A DNA stretch of 64,000 nt from Nocardiopsis coralli (GCF_014892575.1 NZ_JADBGI010000008.1:62001-126000); one strand, 5' to 3'. Shown: positions 27,737 through 36,203, counted from the first letter of the stretch. The notes: a model not told the origin generated them from the sequence alone. Made by a program: numbers and translations.

Positions 27737-29500
27737 ATGAATCTGGTCAATCTTCAGGACGTGTCCCTGGCCTACGGGCCGCTCGTGCTCCTCGACGACG
27801 TCTCGCTCGGGATCGAGGCGGGTGAACGCATCGGCGTGGTCGGCCGCAACGGAGGCGGCAAGTCCACGCTGCTCTCGGTGATCTCCGGCCTGACCGAGCC
27901 CGACTCCGGCCGTGTGGTGCACAACCGGGGCCTCCGCGTCGGTTTCCTGCACCAGCGCGACGACTTCCCCGACTCCACCGTGGGGCAGTTCGTCCTGGGC
28001 GACCGGGCCGAGCACGAGTGGGCCGGTGACGCCCGCATCCGCGACATCCTCCGCGGCCTGCTCAGCGGGTGGGACCTCGACCTGCCCATGTCGGAACTCT
28101 CCGGCGGTGAGCGCAGGCGCACGGGGCTGGCGCGCCTCCTGGTCGGCGACCACGACCTCATCGCGCTCGACGAGCCCACCAACCACCTCGACATCGAGGG
28201 CATCGCCTGGCTCGCCCAGCACCTCAACGGCCGTTCCGAGGCGATCGTGGTCGTCACACACGACCGCTGGTTCCTGGACGCGGTCACCACCCGCACGTGG
28301 GAGGTCGGCCGCGGCACCGTCGAGCGCTACGAGGGCGGGTACGCCGCCTACGTGCTCGCCAAGGCCGAACGCGAGCGCCAGGCGGCAGCGGCCGAGGAAC
28401 GCCGCCAGAACCTCATGCGCAAGGAACTCGCGTGGCTGCGCCGGGGCGCCCCCGCGCGCACCTCCAAGCCCAAGTTCCGCGTCGAGGCCGCCAACCAGCT
28501 CATCGCCGACGAGCCGCCGGTGCGCGACTCCGTGGAACTGGTGACCTTCGCCAGCTCCCGCCTCGGCAAGACCGTCATCGACCTCAAGGACGTCTCCTAC
28601 TCCGTCCCGGACCGCACCCTGCTCGACCACCTCACCTGGCAGCTCGGCCCGGGCGACCGCGTCGGACTGGTCGGCATCAACGGCGCGGGCAAGTCCACCC
28701 TGCTCAAGCTGCTGGCGGAGGAGCGCGGACCCGACTCCGGGACGGTCCGGGTGGGCCGCACGGTCAAGCTCGCCCACCTGTCGCAGAACGTCACCGAGCT
28801 CGACCCCGCCCAGCGCCCGCTGCAGGCCGTCAAGGACGTGCGCGAACACGTCACCATCGGCAAGCGCGACTTCACGGCCGGGCAGATGCTGGAGCGCTTC
28901 GGGTTCCGCGGCGAGCGCCAGTGGACCCCGATCGGCGACCTGTCCGGCGGTGAGCGCCGCCGCCTGCAGCTCCTGCGCCTGCTCATGGACGAGCCGAACG
29001 TGCTGCTGCTGGACGAGCCCACCAACGACCTCGACATCGAGACGCTCACCGAGCTGGAGGACCTCCTCGACGGCTGGCCGGGTTCGCTCGTGCTCGTCAG
29101 CCACGACCGGTACTTCCTGGAGCGCATCACCGACAAGGTCATGGCGCTCATGGGCGACGGGAGCCTGGCGTTCCTGCCCGGCGGTGTGGAGGAGTACCTG
29201 CAGCGCCGCGAGGAGACCGCCGGCCCGGCCGAGGTCCCCGGGGTGACCGAACAGGCGCCCAAGGAGCAGCCGAAGGTCTCGGCCGCCGAGCGCCGCGCCG
29301 CGCAGAAGGAGATGCAGCGGGTCGAGCGCCGCATGGACCGCATCACCAAGCGCGAGACCGAACTCCACGAGCTCATGGCCGCGGCCGCCGACGACTACGC
29401 CAAGCTCGCCGAGCTGGACGCCGAGGTCAAGACGCTCGCCGCCGAGCGCGAGGAGCTCGAGGAGTCCTGGCTCGAGCAGGCCGAAGCGGCGGGTGACTGA
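27737..29500 (+). CDS. ABC-F family ATPase
   Basis: The product has 587 residues from ATG 27737. Two ABC domains have no membrane segments: Walker A GRNGGGKST and GINGAGKST; signatures LSGGERRRTGLARLL and LSGGERRRLQLLRLL; Walker B LIALDEPTNHLD and LLLDEPTNDLD. The inter-domain linker (residues about 210-290) is the P-site tRNA interaction region, and the C-terminus is a charged coiled coil like Uup. ABC-F proteins act on the ribosome, some giving antibiotic resistance. The C-terminal coiled coil and broad context suggest a housekeeping Uup-like role. Confidence 0.92.
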   Translation: MNLVNLQDVSLAYGPLVLLDDVSLGIEAGERIGVVGRNGGGKSTLLSVISGLTEPDSGRVVHNRGLRVGFLHQRDDFPDSTVGQFVLGDRAEHEWAGDARIRDILRGLLSGWDLDLPMSELSGGERRRTGLARLLVGDHDLIALDEPTNHLDIEGIAWLAQHLNGRSEAIVVVTHDRWFLDAVTTRTWEVGRGTVERYEGGYAAYVLAKAERERQAAAAEERRQNLMRKELAWLRRGAPARTSKPKFRVEAANQLIADEPPVRDSVELVTFASSRLGKTVIDLKDVSYSVPDRTLLDHLTWQLGPGDRVGLVGINGAGKSTLLKLLAEERGPDSGTVRVGRTVKLAHLSQNVTELDPAQRPLQAVKDVREHVTIGKRDFTAGQMLERFGFRGERQWTPIGDLSGGERRRLQLLRLLMDEPNVLLLDEPTNDLDIETLTELEDLLDGWPGSLVLVSHDRYFLERITDKVMALMGDGSLAFLPGGVEEYLQRREETAGPAEVPGVTEQAPKEQPKVSAAERRAAQKEMQRVERRMDRITKRETELHELMAAAADDYAKLAELDAEVKTLAAEREELEESWLEQAEAAGD

Positions 29501-29982
29501 TGAGCACCCCCACCGCGTTCGCGATCGAGACGGACGACCTGTCCGGCCCCGAGATCGCCGCGTTCCTCGAGGACCACGTCTCGCAGCTCCGGGAGCTGTC
29601 ACCACCGGGGAGCAGCCACGCCCTCGACCTGGAGGCACTGCGTGCCCCGGAGGTCTCCTTCTGGCGGGTGTCGGACGGCGGCTCGCTCGTGGGCTGCGGG
29701 GCGCTCAAGGACCTCGGGGACGGCCACGCCGAGCTCAAGTCGATGCGCACCAGCCCCACGAGGGTCCGGAGCGGCATCGCCTCGGCCCTGCTCACGCACA
29801 TCCTCGGCGAGGCGGAGGCCCGGGGGTTCGAACGCGTGAGCCTGGAGACCGGATCCTTCGGGTTCTTCGCCCCCGCGCGTGCGCTCTACACCCGCTTCGG
29901 GTTCGAGTACTGCGCGCCGTTCGCCGACTACAGCGAGGACCCGCACAGCGTGTTCATGACGCTGGACCTGCCGCGCGGCTGA
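29500..29982 (+). CDS. GNAT family N-acetyltransferase
   Basis: The product has 160 residues, with its start overlapping the ABC-F stop by one base, so it is co-translated. LVGCGALKDLGDGHAELKSMRTSPTRVRSGIASALLTHIL holds the acetyl-CoA loop (RVRSGIASALL), and the C-terminal FGFFAPARALYTRFGF is the usual GNAT ending. It resembles PanZ/YafP-like small-molecule acetyltransferases. The substrate is unknown. It converges on the XRE regulator with a 3-nt gap. Confidence 0.88.
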   Translation: MSTPTAFAIETDDLSGPEIAAFLEDHVSQLRELSPPGSSHALDLEALRAPEVSFWRVSDGGSLVGCGALKDLGDGHAELKSMRTSPTRVRSGIASALLTHILGEAEARGFERVSLETGSFGFFAPARALYTRFGFEYCAPFADYSEDPHSVFMTLDLPRG

Positions 29983-29985
29983 CGC

Positions 29986-30576
29986 TCACTTCTTGACGGT
30001 GCGGGCACGCACGTGCATGCGTTCGCCCTGGGGCCCGAACAGCGTCAGGTACTCGGCGGTGGTCGGGCCCGGGTTGCGCATCGCGTGCGGCATGCGGGTG
30101 TCGAACTCCGCTGCCTCGCCCGCCTTCAACACCGTCTCCTGGTCACCCAGGTTCAACAGCAACCGGCCGGAGAGCACGTACAGCCAGTCGTAACCCTCGT
30201 GTGTCTGCAGGTCGGCAGGGGGAAGCGGCCCCTCGGGCGGCGGCACGACGAACTTGTACGCGCGCAGGCCGCTGAGGTCGTTCGTGAGTGGGACGACCGT
30301 CATGCCGTCCCGCGTGACCGGGGCGGGGTGCACCCGCGGGTCCCCGGTGCGGGGCGCGTCCACGAGCTCGTCCAGCGGAACCTCGTACACCTTCGCCAGC
30401 GGCAGCAGCAGCTCCAGGGTGGGCCGCCGCCCGCCCGATTCCAGCCGGGACAGGGTGCTGGTGGAGATCCCCGTGTCCGCGGAGACCTGGGCGAGCGTCA
30501 GGTCGCGTTCCTTGCGCAGGTCGCGCAGCCGGGGCCCGACCACGTCGAGGACACGGGCGAGGTCGTCGTCGTTCAT
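29986..30576 (-). CDS. XRE-family regulator with C-terminal cupin
   Basis: The product has 196 residues from ATG 30576. The helix-turn-helix spans residues about 12-66 (LRDLRKERDLTLAQVSADTG, then STSTLSRLESGGRRPTLELL). A single cupin domain follows with GYDWLYVLSGRLLLNLGD and GEAAEFDTRMPHAMRN. This architecture is common in actinomycetes, where the regulator often faces the flavoprotein gene that it controls. The divergent promoter contains two adjacent inverted repeats. Confidence 0.9.
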   Translation of the reverse strand: MNDDDLARVLDVVGPRLRDLRKERDLTLAQVSADTGISTSTLSRLESGGRRPTLELLLPLAKVYEVPLDELVDAPRTGDPRVHPAPVTRDGMTVVPLTNDLSGLRAYKFVVPPPEGPLPPADLQTHEGYDWLYVLSGRLLLNLGDQETVLKAGEAAEFDTRMPHAMRNPGPTTAEYLTLFGPQGERMHVRARTVKK

Positions 30577-30584
30577 GGCCGCTA

Positions 30585-30609
30585 TTGCCGCACCGGCAAC
30601 AAAGATTGT
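30585..30609. promoter_or_regulatory. Tandem inverted repeats between XRE-cupin and flavoprotein genes
   Basis: TTGCCG-CAC-CGGCAA (30585-30599) is a perfect 6-bp inverted repeat. It is directly followed by ACAA-AGA-TTGT (30599-30609). They begin 9 nt before the XRE-cupin start and lie about 50-70 nt upstream of the flavoprotein start, a likely autoregulatory operator. Confidence 0.55.
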
Positions 30610-30657
30610 CAAGTCGGGGAACTCTCGCCGACGCTGCGTGTCACGGGAGGTCATGAC

Positions 30658-31635
30658 ATGGACACGACACGAGGCAGCACGGACGTCTTCGACACAGTGA
30701 TCGTGGGAGGCGGCCCCGCAGGGCTCAGCGCCGCCGTCACCCTCGGGCGGGCCCGCCGCACGGTTCTGGTGGTCGACGACGGCACCCCGCGCAACGCACC
30801 GGCCGAGCACGCCCACGCCTACCTGACCCGCGAGGGCGCGGCGCCCGACGAGATCCTCGACCTGGGCCGCGCAGAGGCCGAGGGGTACGGGGCACGGTTC
30901 CGGCGGGGGACGGCCGTGCGCGCCCAACGCGACGGGGACACCTTCACGGTCGGGCTCGGTGACGGAAGCGCGGTCCGCGGCCGCCGCCTGCTGGTCACCG
31001 CGGGCCTGGTCGACGGGCTCCCCGACATCGACGGCCTGGCCGAGCACTGGGGGAGCGGTGTGCTCCACTGCCCCTACTGCCACGGGTGGGAGGTCCGCGA
31101 CCGCAGGATCGGCGTGATCTCGAGCAACCCGATGGCGGTGCACTCGGCGCTCATGTGGCGCCAGTGGACCGACGACGTGACACTCTTCCTGCACGACGGG
31201 CGCGAGCTCACCGACGACCAGCACGAACGCCTGGCCGCCCGCGGGGTGGCCGTGGTCGAGGGCGCGGTCACCGCGGTGGAGTCCTCGGGCGGACGGGTGA
31301 CCGGGCTGCGCGCGGCCGAGGGGCGTCTGTTCCCGGTCGAGGCGGTGGTCGTCGGAACCGCGATGAACGCCCGCTCCGAGGTTCTGGAGTCCCTGGGTGT
31401 GGCCGCCGAGCCCCTGGATGCGGGCGGCGAGGTCTTCGGCAGCAAGGTCTCCGTCGACATGATGGGCGCCACCTCGGTGCCCGGTGTCTACGCGGCCGGC
31501 AACGTCACCGACCCGTCGGCGCAGATCATCGCCGCGGCGGCCGCCGGAACCCGGGCGGGGGCGGGGATCAACGCCGACCTCATCGAGGCCGAGACCGCCG
31601 CCGCGGTGGCCGCCCGCGCCACCAGCGCCGCCTGA
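30658..31635 (+). CDS. Thioredoxin-reductase-like NAD(P)/FAD oxidoreductase
   Basis: The product has 325 residues from ATG 30658, with GGGAGG 7 nt upstream. VIVGGGPAGLSAAVTLGRARR binds FAD, the redox-active CPYC sits in HCPYCHGWEVRDRRIG, and GVYAAGNVTDPSAQIIAAAAAG is the C-terminal FAD motif. The family is that of thioredoxin-reductase-like proteins often misnamed TrxB. The NADPH motif is atypical (IGVISSNPMAVH instead of GxGxxA), so true thioredoxin reduction is doubtful. It is probably regulated by the divergent XRE-cupin protein. Confidence 0.88.
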   Translation: MDTTRGSTDVFDTVIVGGGPAGLSAAVTLGRARRTVLVVDDGTPRNAPAEHAHAYLTREGAAPDEILDLGRAEAEGYGARFRRGTAVRAQRDGDTFTVGLGDGSAVRGRRLLVTAGLVDGLPDIDGLAEHWGSGVLHCPYCHGWEVRDRRIGVISSNPMAVHSALMWRQWTDDVTLFLHDGRELTDDQHERLAARGVAVVEGAVTAVESSGGRVTGLRAAEGRLFPVEAVVVGTAMNARSEVLESLGVAAEPLDAGGEVFGSKVSVDMMGATSVPGVYAAGNVTDPSAQIIAAAAAGTRAGAGINADLIEAETAAAVAARATSAA

Positions 31636-31647
31636 ATCGAGGACGGG

Positions 31648-31685
31648 CGTCCGGGCCCGGCGGGGAGGATCGCCGGGCCCGGGCG
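31648..31685. terminator. Terminator between flavoprotein and crotonase genes
   Basis: A 12-bp perfect stem (31651-31662 with 31671-31682), extended by three more pairs including one G-U, closes an 8-nt loop between convergent stops. Confidence 0.8.
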
Positions 31686-31695
31686 TCTGGGCAGG

Positions 31696-32535
31696 TCAGC
31701 GGACGAAGTCCGCCACCGCCCCGCTGAACCGGTCGAAGGCCACGGCAGGCCCGGTGTTGTGCAGCGTGGCTGTCCGCACGGGGGCCAGCGCCGTCTCGAC
31801 GGCGCTCTTGGCGGCGCGCACGGCCTCGGCCGGTTGGCGGGCGATGCTCGCGGCCATGTCGCCGACGGTGGCCGACAACTCGTCCTCGGCCACGCACCGG
31901 TCGGCCAGCCCCGCCGACACAGCGTCGGCCCCGTGGAGCAGGCGTCCGGTGTAGAGCAGGTCCCGGGTCACGGACGGCCCGGCGAGCGTGCTCATCCGTG
32001 CCGCGAACGACGGGCTCGTCCGGATCCCCAAGCGGGCGATGGGCATACCGACCCGGGCCGAACCGGTCACCACCCGCAGGTCGCAGGCGAGGGCGAGCTG
32101 GCACCCGGCCCCTGCGGCGACCCCGGAGACCTGCGCGATCACCGGCACCGGGCACGCCTCGACCGCCCGGAAGGCCGACTCCATACGCGCGAAGGAGTCC
32201 TCCACGTGCGCCTCGTCGACCCCGGCCCACTCGGTCAGGTCCGAACCCGCACAGAACGTGTCCCCGGCGCCGCGCACGACGACCGCACGCACGTCCGGGT
32301 CCTGGGCGAGGCCCACGAAGGCGTCCCGGATCGCCGTCCACCCCTGGGAGGTCAGGGCGTTGCGGCGCCGCCCGTCGCCGATCACGACGTGCGCCGTGCC
32401 GCCGTCCCGCAGGACCTCGACGTGCGCCGACCGCGCCCCGGAACCCGTACCGTCCGTCGCGCCGCCGGTCCCGGTCCCGGCGTCCGAACCGGGGTTCACG
32501 GCTGTGTCCGCCCCGTGGTCCAGTTCCGCGGTCAT
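31696..32535 (-). CDS. Crotonase-superfamily protein lacking hydratase glutamates
   Basis: The product has 279 residues from ATG 32535. A Gly/Thr-rich N-terminal tail of about 40 residues precedes the crotonase fold: GAGDTFCAGSDLTEWAG (oxyanion hole) and SGVAAGAGCQLALACDLRV. In rat enoyl-CoA hydratase the second motif carries catalytic Glu (CEL) and the next helix QPE; here these are CQL and MPI, so neither glutamate is present. It may therefore be a decarboxylase, isomerase or hydrolase, or a non-hydrating member like mycobacterial EchA6. It overlaps the CoA-transferase gene by 4 nt. Confidence 0.85.
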   Translation of the reverse strand: MTAELDHGADTAVNPGSDAGTGTGGATDGTGSGARSAHVEVLRDGGTAHVVIGDGRRRNALTSQGWTAIRDAFVGLAQDPDVRAVVVRGAGDTFCAGSDLTEWAGVDEAHVEDSFARMESAFRAVEACPVPVIAQVSGVAAGAGCQLALACDLRVVTGSARVGMPIARLGIRTSPSFAARMSTLAGPSVTRDLLYTGRLLHGADAVSAGLADRCVAEDELSATVGDMAASIARQPAEAVRAAKSAVETALAPVRTATLHNTGPAVAFDRFSGAVADFVR

Positions 32536-33752
32536 CGCACGACCCCCGTCTCCCGCATGCGGCTCCGCTCCGACGCGTCCGCACCGAGCGCGGTGAGCAC
32601 CTCGTCGGTGTGCTCGCCGTGGGTGGGAGGGGGCGTGCGCACCGACGACGGGTGGGAGGAGAGCTTCACCGGGCTCGACAGGGCACGCACGCGCCCGGCG
32701 GTGGGGTGCTCGGTCTCGGCCACCATCTCCCGGGCCGCGACCTGGGGGTGCTCCAGGGCCTGGTCGACGGTGTTGATGGGGCCCGCGGGGACCCCGGCCC
32801 CGGCGAGGACCTCCTCCCACTCGGCTGAGCCACGCTCGGCCATGGCCTTCTCGATCAGGGGAAGGAGCTCGTCGCGGTGGGCGACACGGTCCGGGTTGGT
32901 GGCGAAGCGGGGCTCATCGGTGAGGTGCCCGAGCCCGATCGCCGCGGCGAAGCGCTTCCACAGGGTGTCGTTGCCCGCCGCGACCATGATCCGGCCGTCC
33001 GAGGTGGGGAAGGCCTGGTACGGCACGATCGTGGGGTGCGCGGCCCCGTGGCGCCGGGGCACGTTGCCGGTGGTGAAGTACCCGCCGGCGACATAGGTGA
33101 GCGAGGCGATCTGGCCGTCGAGCAGGGAGACGTCCACCCACTGGCCCTGACCGCTGCGGTCGCGCTCGCGGAGTGCGGCGAGGACCCCGATCGTCGCCCA
33201 CATGCCCGCGGTGAGGTCGGCCATCGAGTTGCCGGTGCGGGCCGGTTCGCCGTCGCGCTCGCCGGTGATGCTCATCATCCCGGAGATCGCCTGGGCGATC
33301 GCGTCGTAGCCGGGTTCGAGCCGGTAGGGGCCGGTCTGCCCGTACCCGCTGATGGAGGCGTAGACCAGGCCGGGGTTGTGCGCGCTGAGTTCCTCGTACC
33401 CGATGCCCAGCCGTTCGGCCGTGCCCGGGCGGAAGTTCTCGACCACGACGTCGGCGGAGAGCGCGAGCCGGCGCACGAGGGCGGCGCACTCGGGGTCCTT
33501 GAGGTCGACGGCGACGGAGCGCTTGTTGCGGTTGACGCTCAGGAAGTAGGAGGCCTCGTCGCCCTGGAAGGGCGGGCCCCAACTGCGGGTGTCGTCGCCC
33601 TTGCGGTGGTCCTCGACCTTGATGACGTCGGCTCCGAGGTCGGCGAGGGCCATGGTGCAGAAGGGTCCGGAGAGGATGCGCGAGAAGTCGAGCACGCGGA
33701 GCCCGCCGAGGGTTCCTCCGTGTTCGATCCAGGGTGAGCGCTCGTGGTCCAT
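32532..33752 (-). CDS. Family III (CaiB/BaiF) CoA-transferase
   Basis: The product has 406 residues from ATG 33752, with GAGGAG 7 nt upstream. LRVLDFSRILSGPFCTMALADLGADVIKVE is the family opening, and NRNKRSVAVDLKDPE, VVVENFRPGTAERLGIGYEEL and YDAIAQAISGMMSITGE follow. The catalytic aspartate is expected in ARTGNSMADLTAG. It moves CoA between carboxylic acids. It is coupled to the crotonase and shares an operator motif with the MatC-like carrier, so it probably activates an imported dicarboxylate. Confidence 0.93.
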   Translation of the reverse strand: MDHERSPWIEHGGTLGGLRVLDFSRILSGPFCTMALADLGADVIKVEDHRKGDDTRSWGPPFQGDEASYFLSVNRNKRSVAVDLKDPECAALVRRLALSADVVVENFRPGTAERLGIGYEELSAHNPGLVYASISGYGQTGPYRLEPGYDAIAQAISGMMSITGERDGEPARTGNSMADLTAGMWATIGVLAALRERDRSGQGQWVDVSLLDGQIASLTYVAGGYFTTGNVPRRHGAAHPTIVPYQAFPTSDGRIMVAAGNDTLWKRFAAAIGLGHLTDEPRFATNPDRVAHRDELLPLIEKAMAERGSAEWEEVLAGAGVPAGPINTVDQALEHPQVAAREMVAETEHPTAGRVRALSSPVKLSSHPSSVRTPPPTHGEHTDEVLTALGADASERSRMRETGVVR

Positions 33753-33769
33753 TCCGTCACTCCTCACTT

Positions 33770-33822
33770 TGGATCACTGGATAAGTGGATGATCCACTTA
33801 TTGGACTATCCAGTAATCCAAT
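33770..33822. promoter_or_regulatory. Nested operator between CoA-transferase and GntR genes
   Basis: The outer arms ACTGGATA and TATCCAGT are perfect inverted repeats, and so are the inner AAGTGGAT-G-ATCCACTT. The segment 33802-33820 is TGGACTATCCAGTAATCCA, the reverse complement of 36037-36055. A related half-copy (TGGATCACTGGATA) begins at 33770. It is the likely binding region of the adjacent GntR regulator. Confidence 0.75.
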
Positions 33823-33879
33823 AGCTGTGTGGGCCGCTAGTTTGCTAATCTGGCGCGGCGATGTCAAGGGGGGTGCCAG

Positions 33880-34590
33880 GTGACCGACACGGGCTCGTTC
33901 AAGCCCGCAGTACGATCACGCCTGTACGAGCAGGTGATCGATCAACTGCGTGAGCACGTCACACGCGCCCGGTTGAAGACCGGTGACCGCCTGCCCTCCG
34001 AACGCGAGCTCTCCGAACGCATCGGGGTCAGCCGCGCCTCCATCAAGCAGGCCATCGTCGTGCTCGAGGTCCAGGGGCTCGTCGAGATCCGGCACGGCGG
34101 CGGCACGTACCTGCGCACCGACCACCTCAGGCCGGAACCTGTGTCGATCCTCGTCGACCGCAAGCGGCGCCTGCCCGACGTGCTCGACGCCCGCGAGGCG
34201 CTCGAGACCAAGCTCGCCGAGCTCGCCGCCCAGCGCAGGACCGACGACGACCTCGCGGCGCTCGACGGAGCGCTCGACGTCATGGAGGCCGACATCGCCT
34301 CCGGTGAACTCGGCGAGGACGGCGACCACCGGTTCCACGCCGCCATCACCGCGGCCGCGCGCAACGAGCTCCTGGCGGCGTTCATGTCCGAGCTCTCCGA
34401 CCAGATCGCGGAGACCCGCAAGGAATCGCTCCACCAGCCCGAACGCCCGGCGCAGTCGTTGCGCCAGCACCGCGACATCGTGGACGCCATCCGGGCGCAG
34501 GACCCGGAGGCCGCCGTCGCCGCCATGCGCGCGCACCTGCAGTCGGTCAGCCGGGTCCGCCTGCTCACCTGGCAGCCGGACGACGACTGA
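33880..34590 (+). CDS. GntR-family (FadR/FCD) transcriptional regulator
   Basis: The product has 236 residues from GTG 33880. The winged helix has VIDQLREHVTRARLKTGDRLPSERELSERIGVSRASIKQAIVVLEVQGLVEIRHGGGTYL in order. The FCD domain has DVLDAREALETKLAELAA, DHRFHAAITAAARNELLAAFM and the C-terminal HRDIVDAIRAQDPEAAVAAMRAHL with metal/ligand-binding histidines. It typically represses catabolic genes until a carboxylic acid binds. It is divergent from the CoA-transferase operon and convergent with the carrier gene. Confidence 0.93.
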   Translation: MTDTGSFKPAVRSRLYEQVIDQLREHVTRARLKTGDRLPSERELSERIGVSRASIKQAIVVLEVQGLVEIRHGGGTYLRTDHLRPEPVSILVDRKRRLPDVLDAREALETKLAELAAQRRTDDDLAALDGALDVMEADIASGELGEDGDHRFHAAITAAARNELLAAFMSELSDQIAETRKESLHQPERPAQSLRQHRDIVDAIRAQDPEAAVAAMRAHLQSVSRVRLLTWQPDDD

Positions 34591-34606
34591 GGCCCTGGCA
34601 CGACCC

Positions 34607-35983
34607 TCACAGTGAGCCCGGGAGAATGATGAATCCCCACGCGGCCAAGGGGGCCAGGACGCACAGGGTCCCGGTGTAGAGGAGCATGCTGCGGTACAAC
34701 TGCCCGGGGTCGGACACCTTGGCGTTGGCCAGCACAAGGGCGCCGTTGGTCGAGAACGGGCTGATGTCGGTCAGGGTGATGGCGATGGCCAGCGCCGCCA
34801 CCATCGCCGTGGCGCTGACGTCGCTCTGCATCAGGAACGGCACGGCCAGGGGGATCACCACCCCGAGCATGGCCGTGGTCGAGGCGAATACGGTCACCAC
34901 TGCTCCGATGACGCAGAGCAGGAACGCAGCCAGCATGGCCGACTGGATCCCGGTGACCATCGAGCCCACGTGGTCGATGGTTCCGGCCTCCTCCAGGACC
35001 GCAACGAAGGTCAGCACACCGGCGAGCAACAGGACCGTCGACCAGCTGATCTTGGAGACCGCGTCCTTCTGCGACTGCGGGAAGAGGACTGCGAGGGTGA
35101 CCGCGACGCTCATGGCGACGAACCCGAGGTCCATGTCGAACCCGACGGTGAGCACGATGAGGGTGGCCAGGCCCAGCAGGGTCAGGGCCTGATCGATGGA
35201 GATGCGCTTCGGCCCAACCCCGTCGAGCTCGCTGTCGTCCCCGTCGGCCGTGGTCGGGCCCGAACCGTCCGAGGGCCGAACGCTTCCGGCATCCCCGCCG
35301 GAGCCGCCGCTGCGCACGCCGGCGCCGACCGGGGTCGCCGAGCGTGTGGTGGAGCCGTTGACCCTTCTCATGACCACGGCGGTGATCCTGCTGTTGCCGA
35401 GCAGGAGATAGAGGCCGAACGCGAAGAACAGGTTGAACACGAAGTTGAGCAGGAACACCGTCATGGTGCTGCTCGCGATGGGCAGGTTCTGTTCCAGCCC
35501 GTTGACGATCCCGCCGTAGACACTGATGGGGGAGAAGCTTCCCGCCTGGGCCCCGTGCACCACCATCGCCCCCATCAGGAGCGGGTTGATCGCGTGGCGC
35601 GCCGCGAAGCCGAGGGCGATCGGCGCGATGATCGCCACCGCGGCCGGGCTCAGTGCTCCGATCGCGGTCAAGGTGGCGCTCAGGAAGAACATGACCCAGG
35701 GGAGGGCCTCGGCGCGTCCTCCCACCGCGCGTACCGCGCCGCGTACCAAGAGGTCCACGGTCCCGTTGCCCTGCGCTATGGCGAACAGGTACGTCACCCC
35801 GATGAGGATGAGCACGAGGTCCCCGGGGAACCCGGCGATGATCTCGGCGGTGCTCATGGACAGGGCGAGCGTTCCTACGAGGAAGGCCGCCACGAAGGCC
35901 AGCGCGCCCATGTTCACGGGGAACGCGATGGCGATCACGAAGATCACCACCAGGGCGAGGACCGGCACCCAAACGATCGACAT
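34607..35983 (-). CDS. MatC-like dicarboxylate carrier
   Basis: The product has 458 residues from ATG 35983, with AAGGAGA 4 nt upstream. About eleven membrane helices are visible. The N-terminal half (VWVPVLALVVIFVIAIAFPVNMGALAFVAAF, then LFAIAQGNGTVD) matches the dicarboxylate carrier MatC N-terminal domain, first described for malonate uptake in rhizobia. A polar loop of about 70 residues (SATPVGAGVRSGGSGGDAG onward) separates the halves, and SPFSTNGALVLANA occurs near the C-terminus. It probably imports malonate or a related dicarboxylate for the CoA-transferase. Confidence 0.87.
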   Translation of the reverse strand: MSIVWVPVLALVVIFVIAIAFPVNMGALAFVAAFLVGTLALSMSTAEIIAGFPGDLVLILIGVTYLFAIAQGNGTVDLLVRGAVRAVGGRAEALPWVMFFLSATLTAIGALSPAAVAIIAPIALGFAARHAINPLLMGAMVVHGAQAGSFSPISVYGGIVNGLEQNLPIASSTMTVFLLNFVFNLFFAFGLYLLLGNSRITAVVMRRVNGSTTRSATPVGAGVRSGGSGGDAGSVRPSDGSGPTTADGDDSELDGVGPKRISIDQALTLLGLATLIVLTVGFDMDLGFVAMSVAVTLAVLFPQSQKDAVSKISWSTVLLLAGVLTFVAVLEEAGTIDHVGSMVTGIQSAMLAAFLLCVIGAVVTVFASTTAMLGVVIPLAVPFLMQSDVSATAMVAALAIAITLTDISPFSTNGALVLANAKVSDPGQLYRSMLLYTGTLCVLAPLAAWGFIILPGSL

Positions 35984-36036
35984 CGATTCTCCTTGCACGT
36001 GAATCGCCAGTGCCACGTGCGCCTCTTTCGGCACAG

Positions 36037-36055
36037 TGGATTACTGGATAGTCCA
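36037..36055. promoter_or_regulatory. Second copy of the GntR operator motif, upstream of the carrier gene
   Basis: TGGATTACTGGATAGTCCA here is the exact reverse complement of 33802-33820. It is flanked to form GTGGA...TCCAC arms and lies 54 nt upstream of the MatC-like start codon. It links the carrier to the CoA-transferase operon. Confidence 0.75.
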
Positions 36056-36203
36056 CTTTGCGGGTGACTCAGATCTCACGTCAAGATCTCTTGGCACAGA
36101 GGTTTCCCCGCCGTGAAAAAACGTCCCTCGCGCACGCGATGCGTACGGGGCCGAATACGCTCCGTCGTGGCCGCGCGCCGGCCTGCGGGGGCAGGGGCCC
36201 GGG

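Noticed and set aside
27086-29638. 850-codon minus-strand frame opposite ABC-F and the VanZ-like gene
   Set aside because: Composition is that of a GC-driven shadow (LGDAVHAALDPL and the like), and the opposite strand carries intact ABC-F motifs.
29500-29982. Aminoglycoside acetyltransferase
   Set aside because: It has only general GNAT motifs. Nothing indicates an antibiotic substrate.
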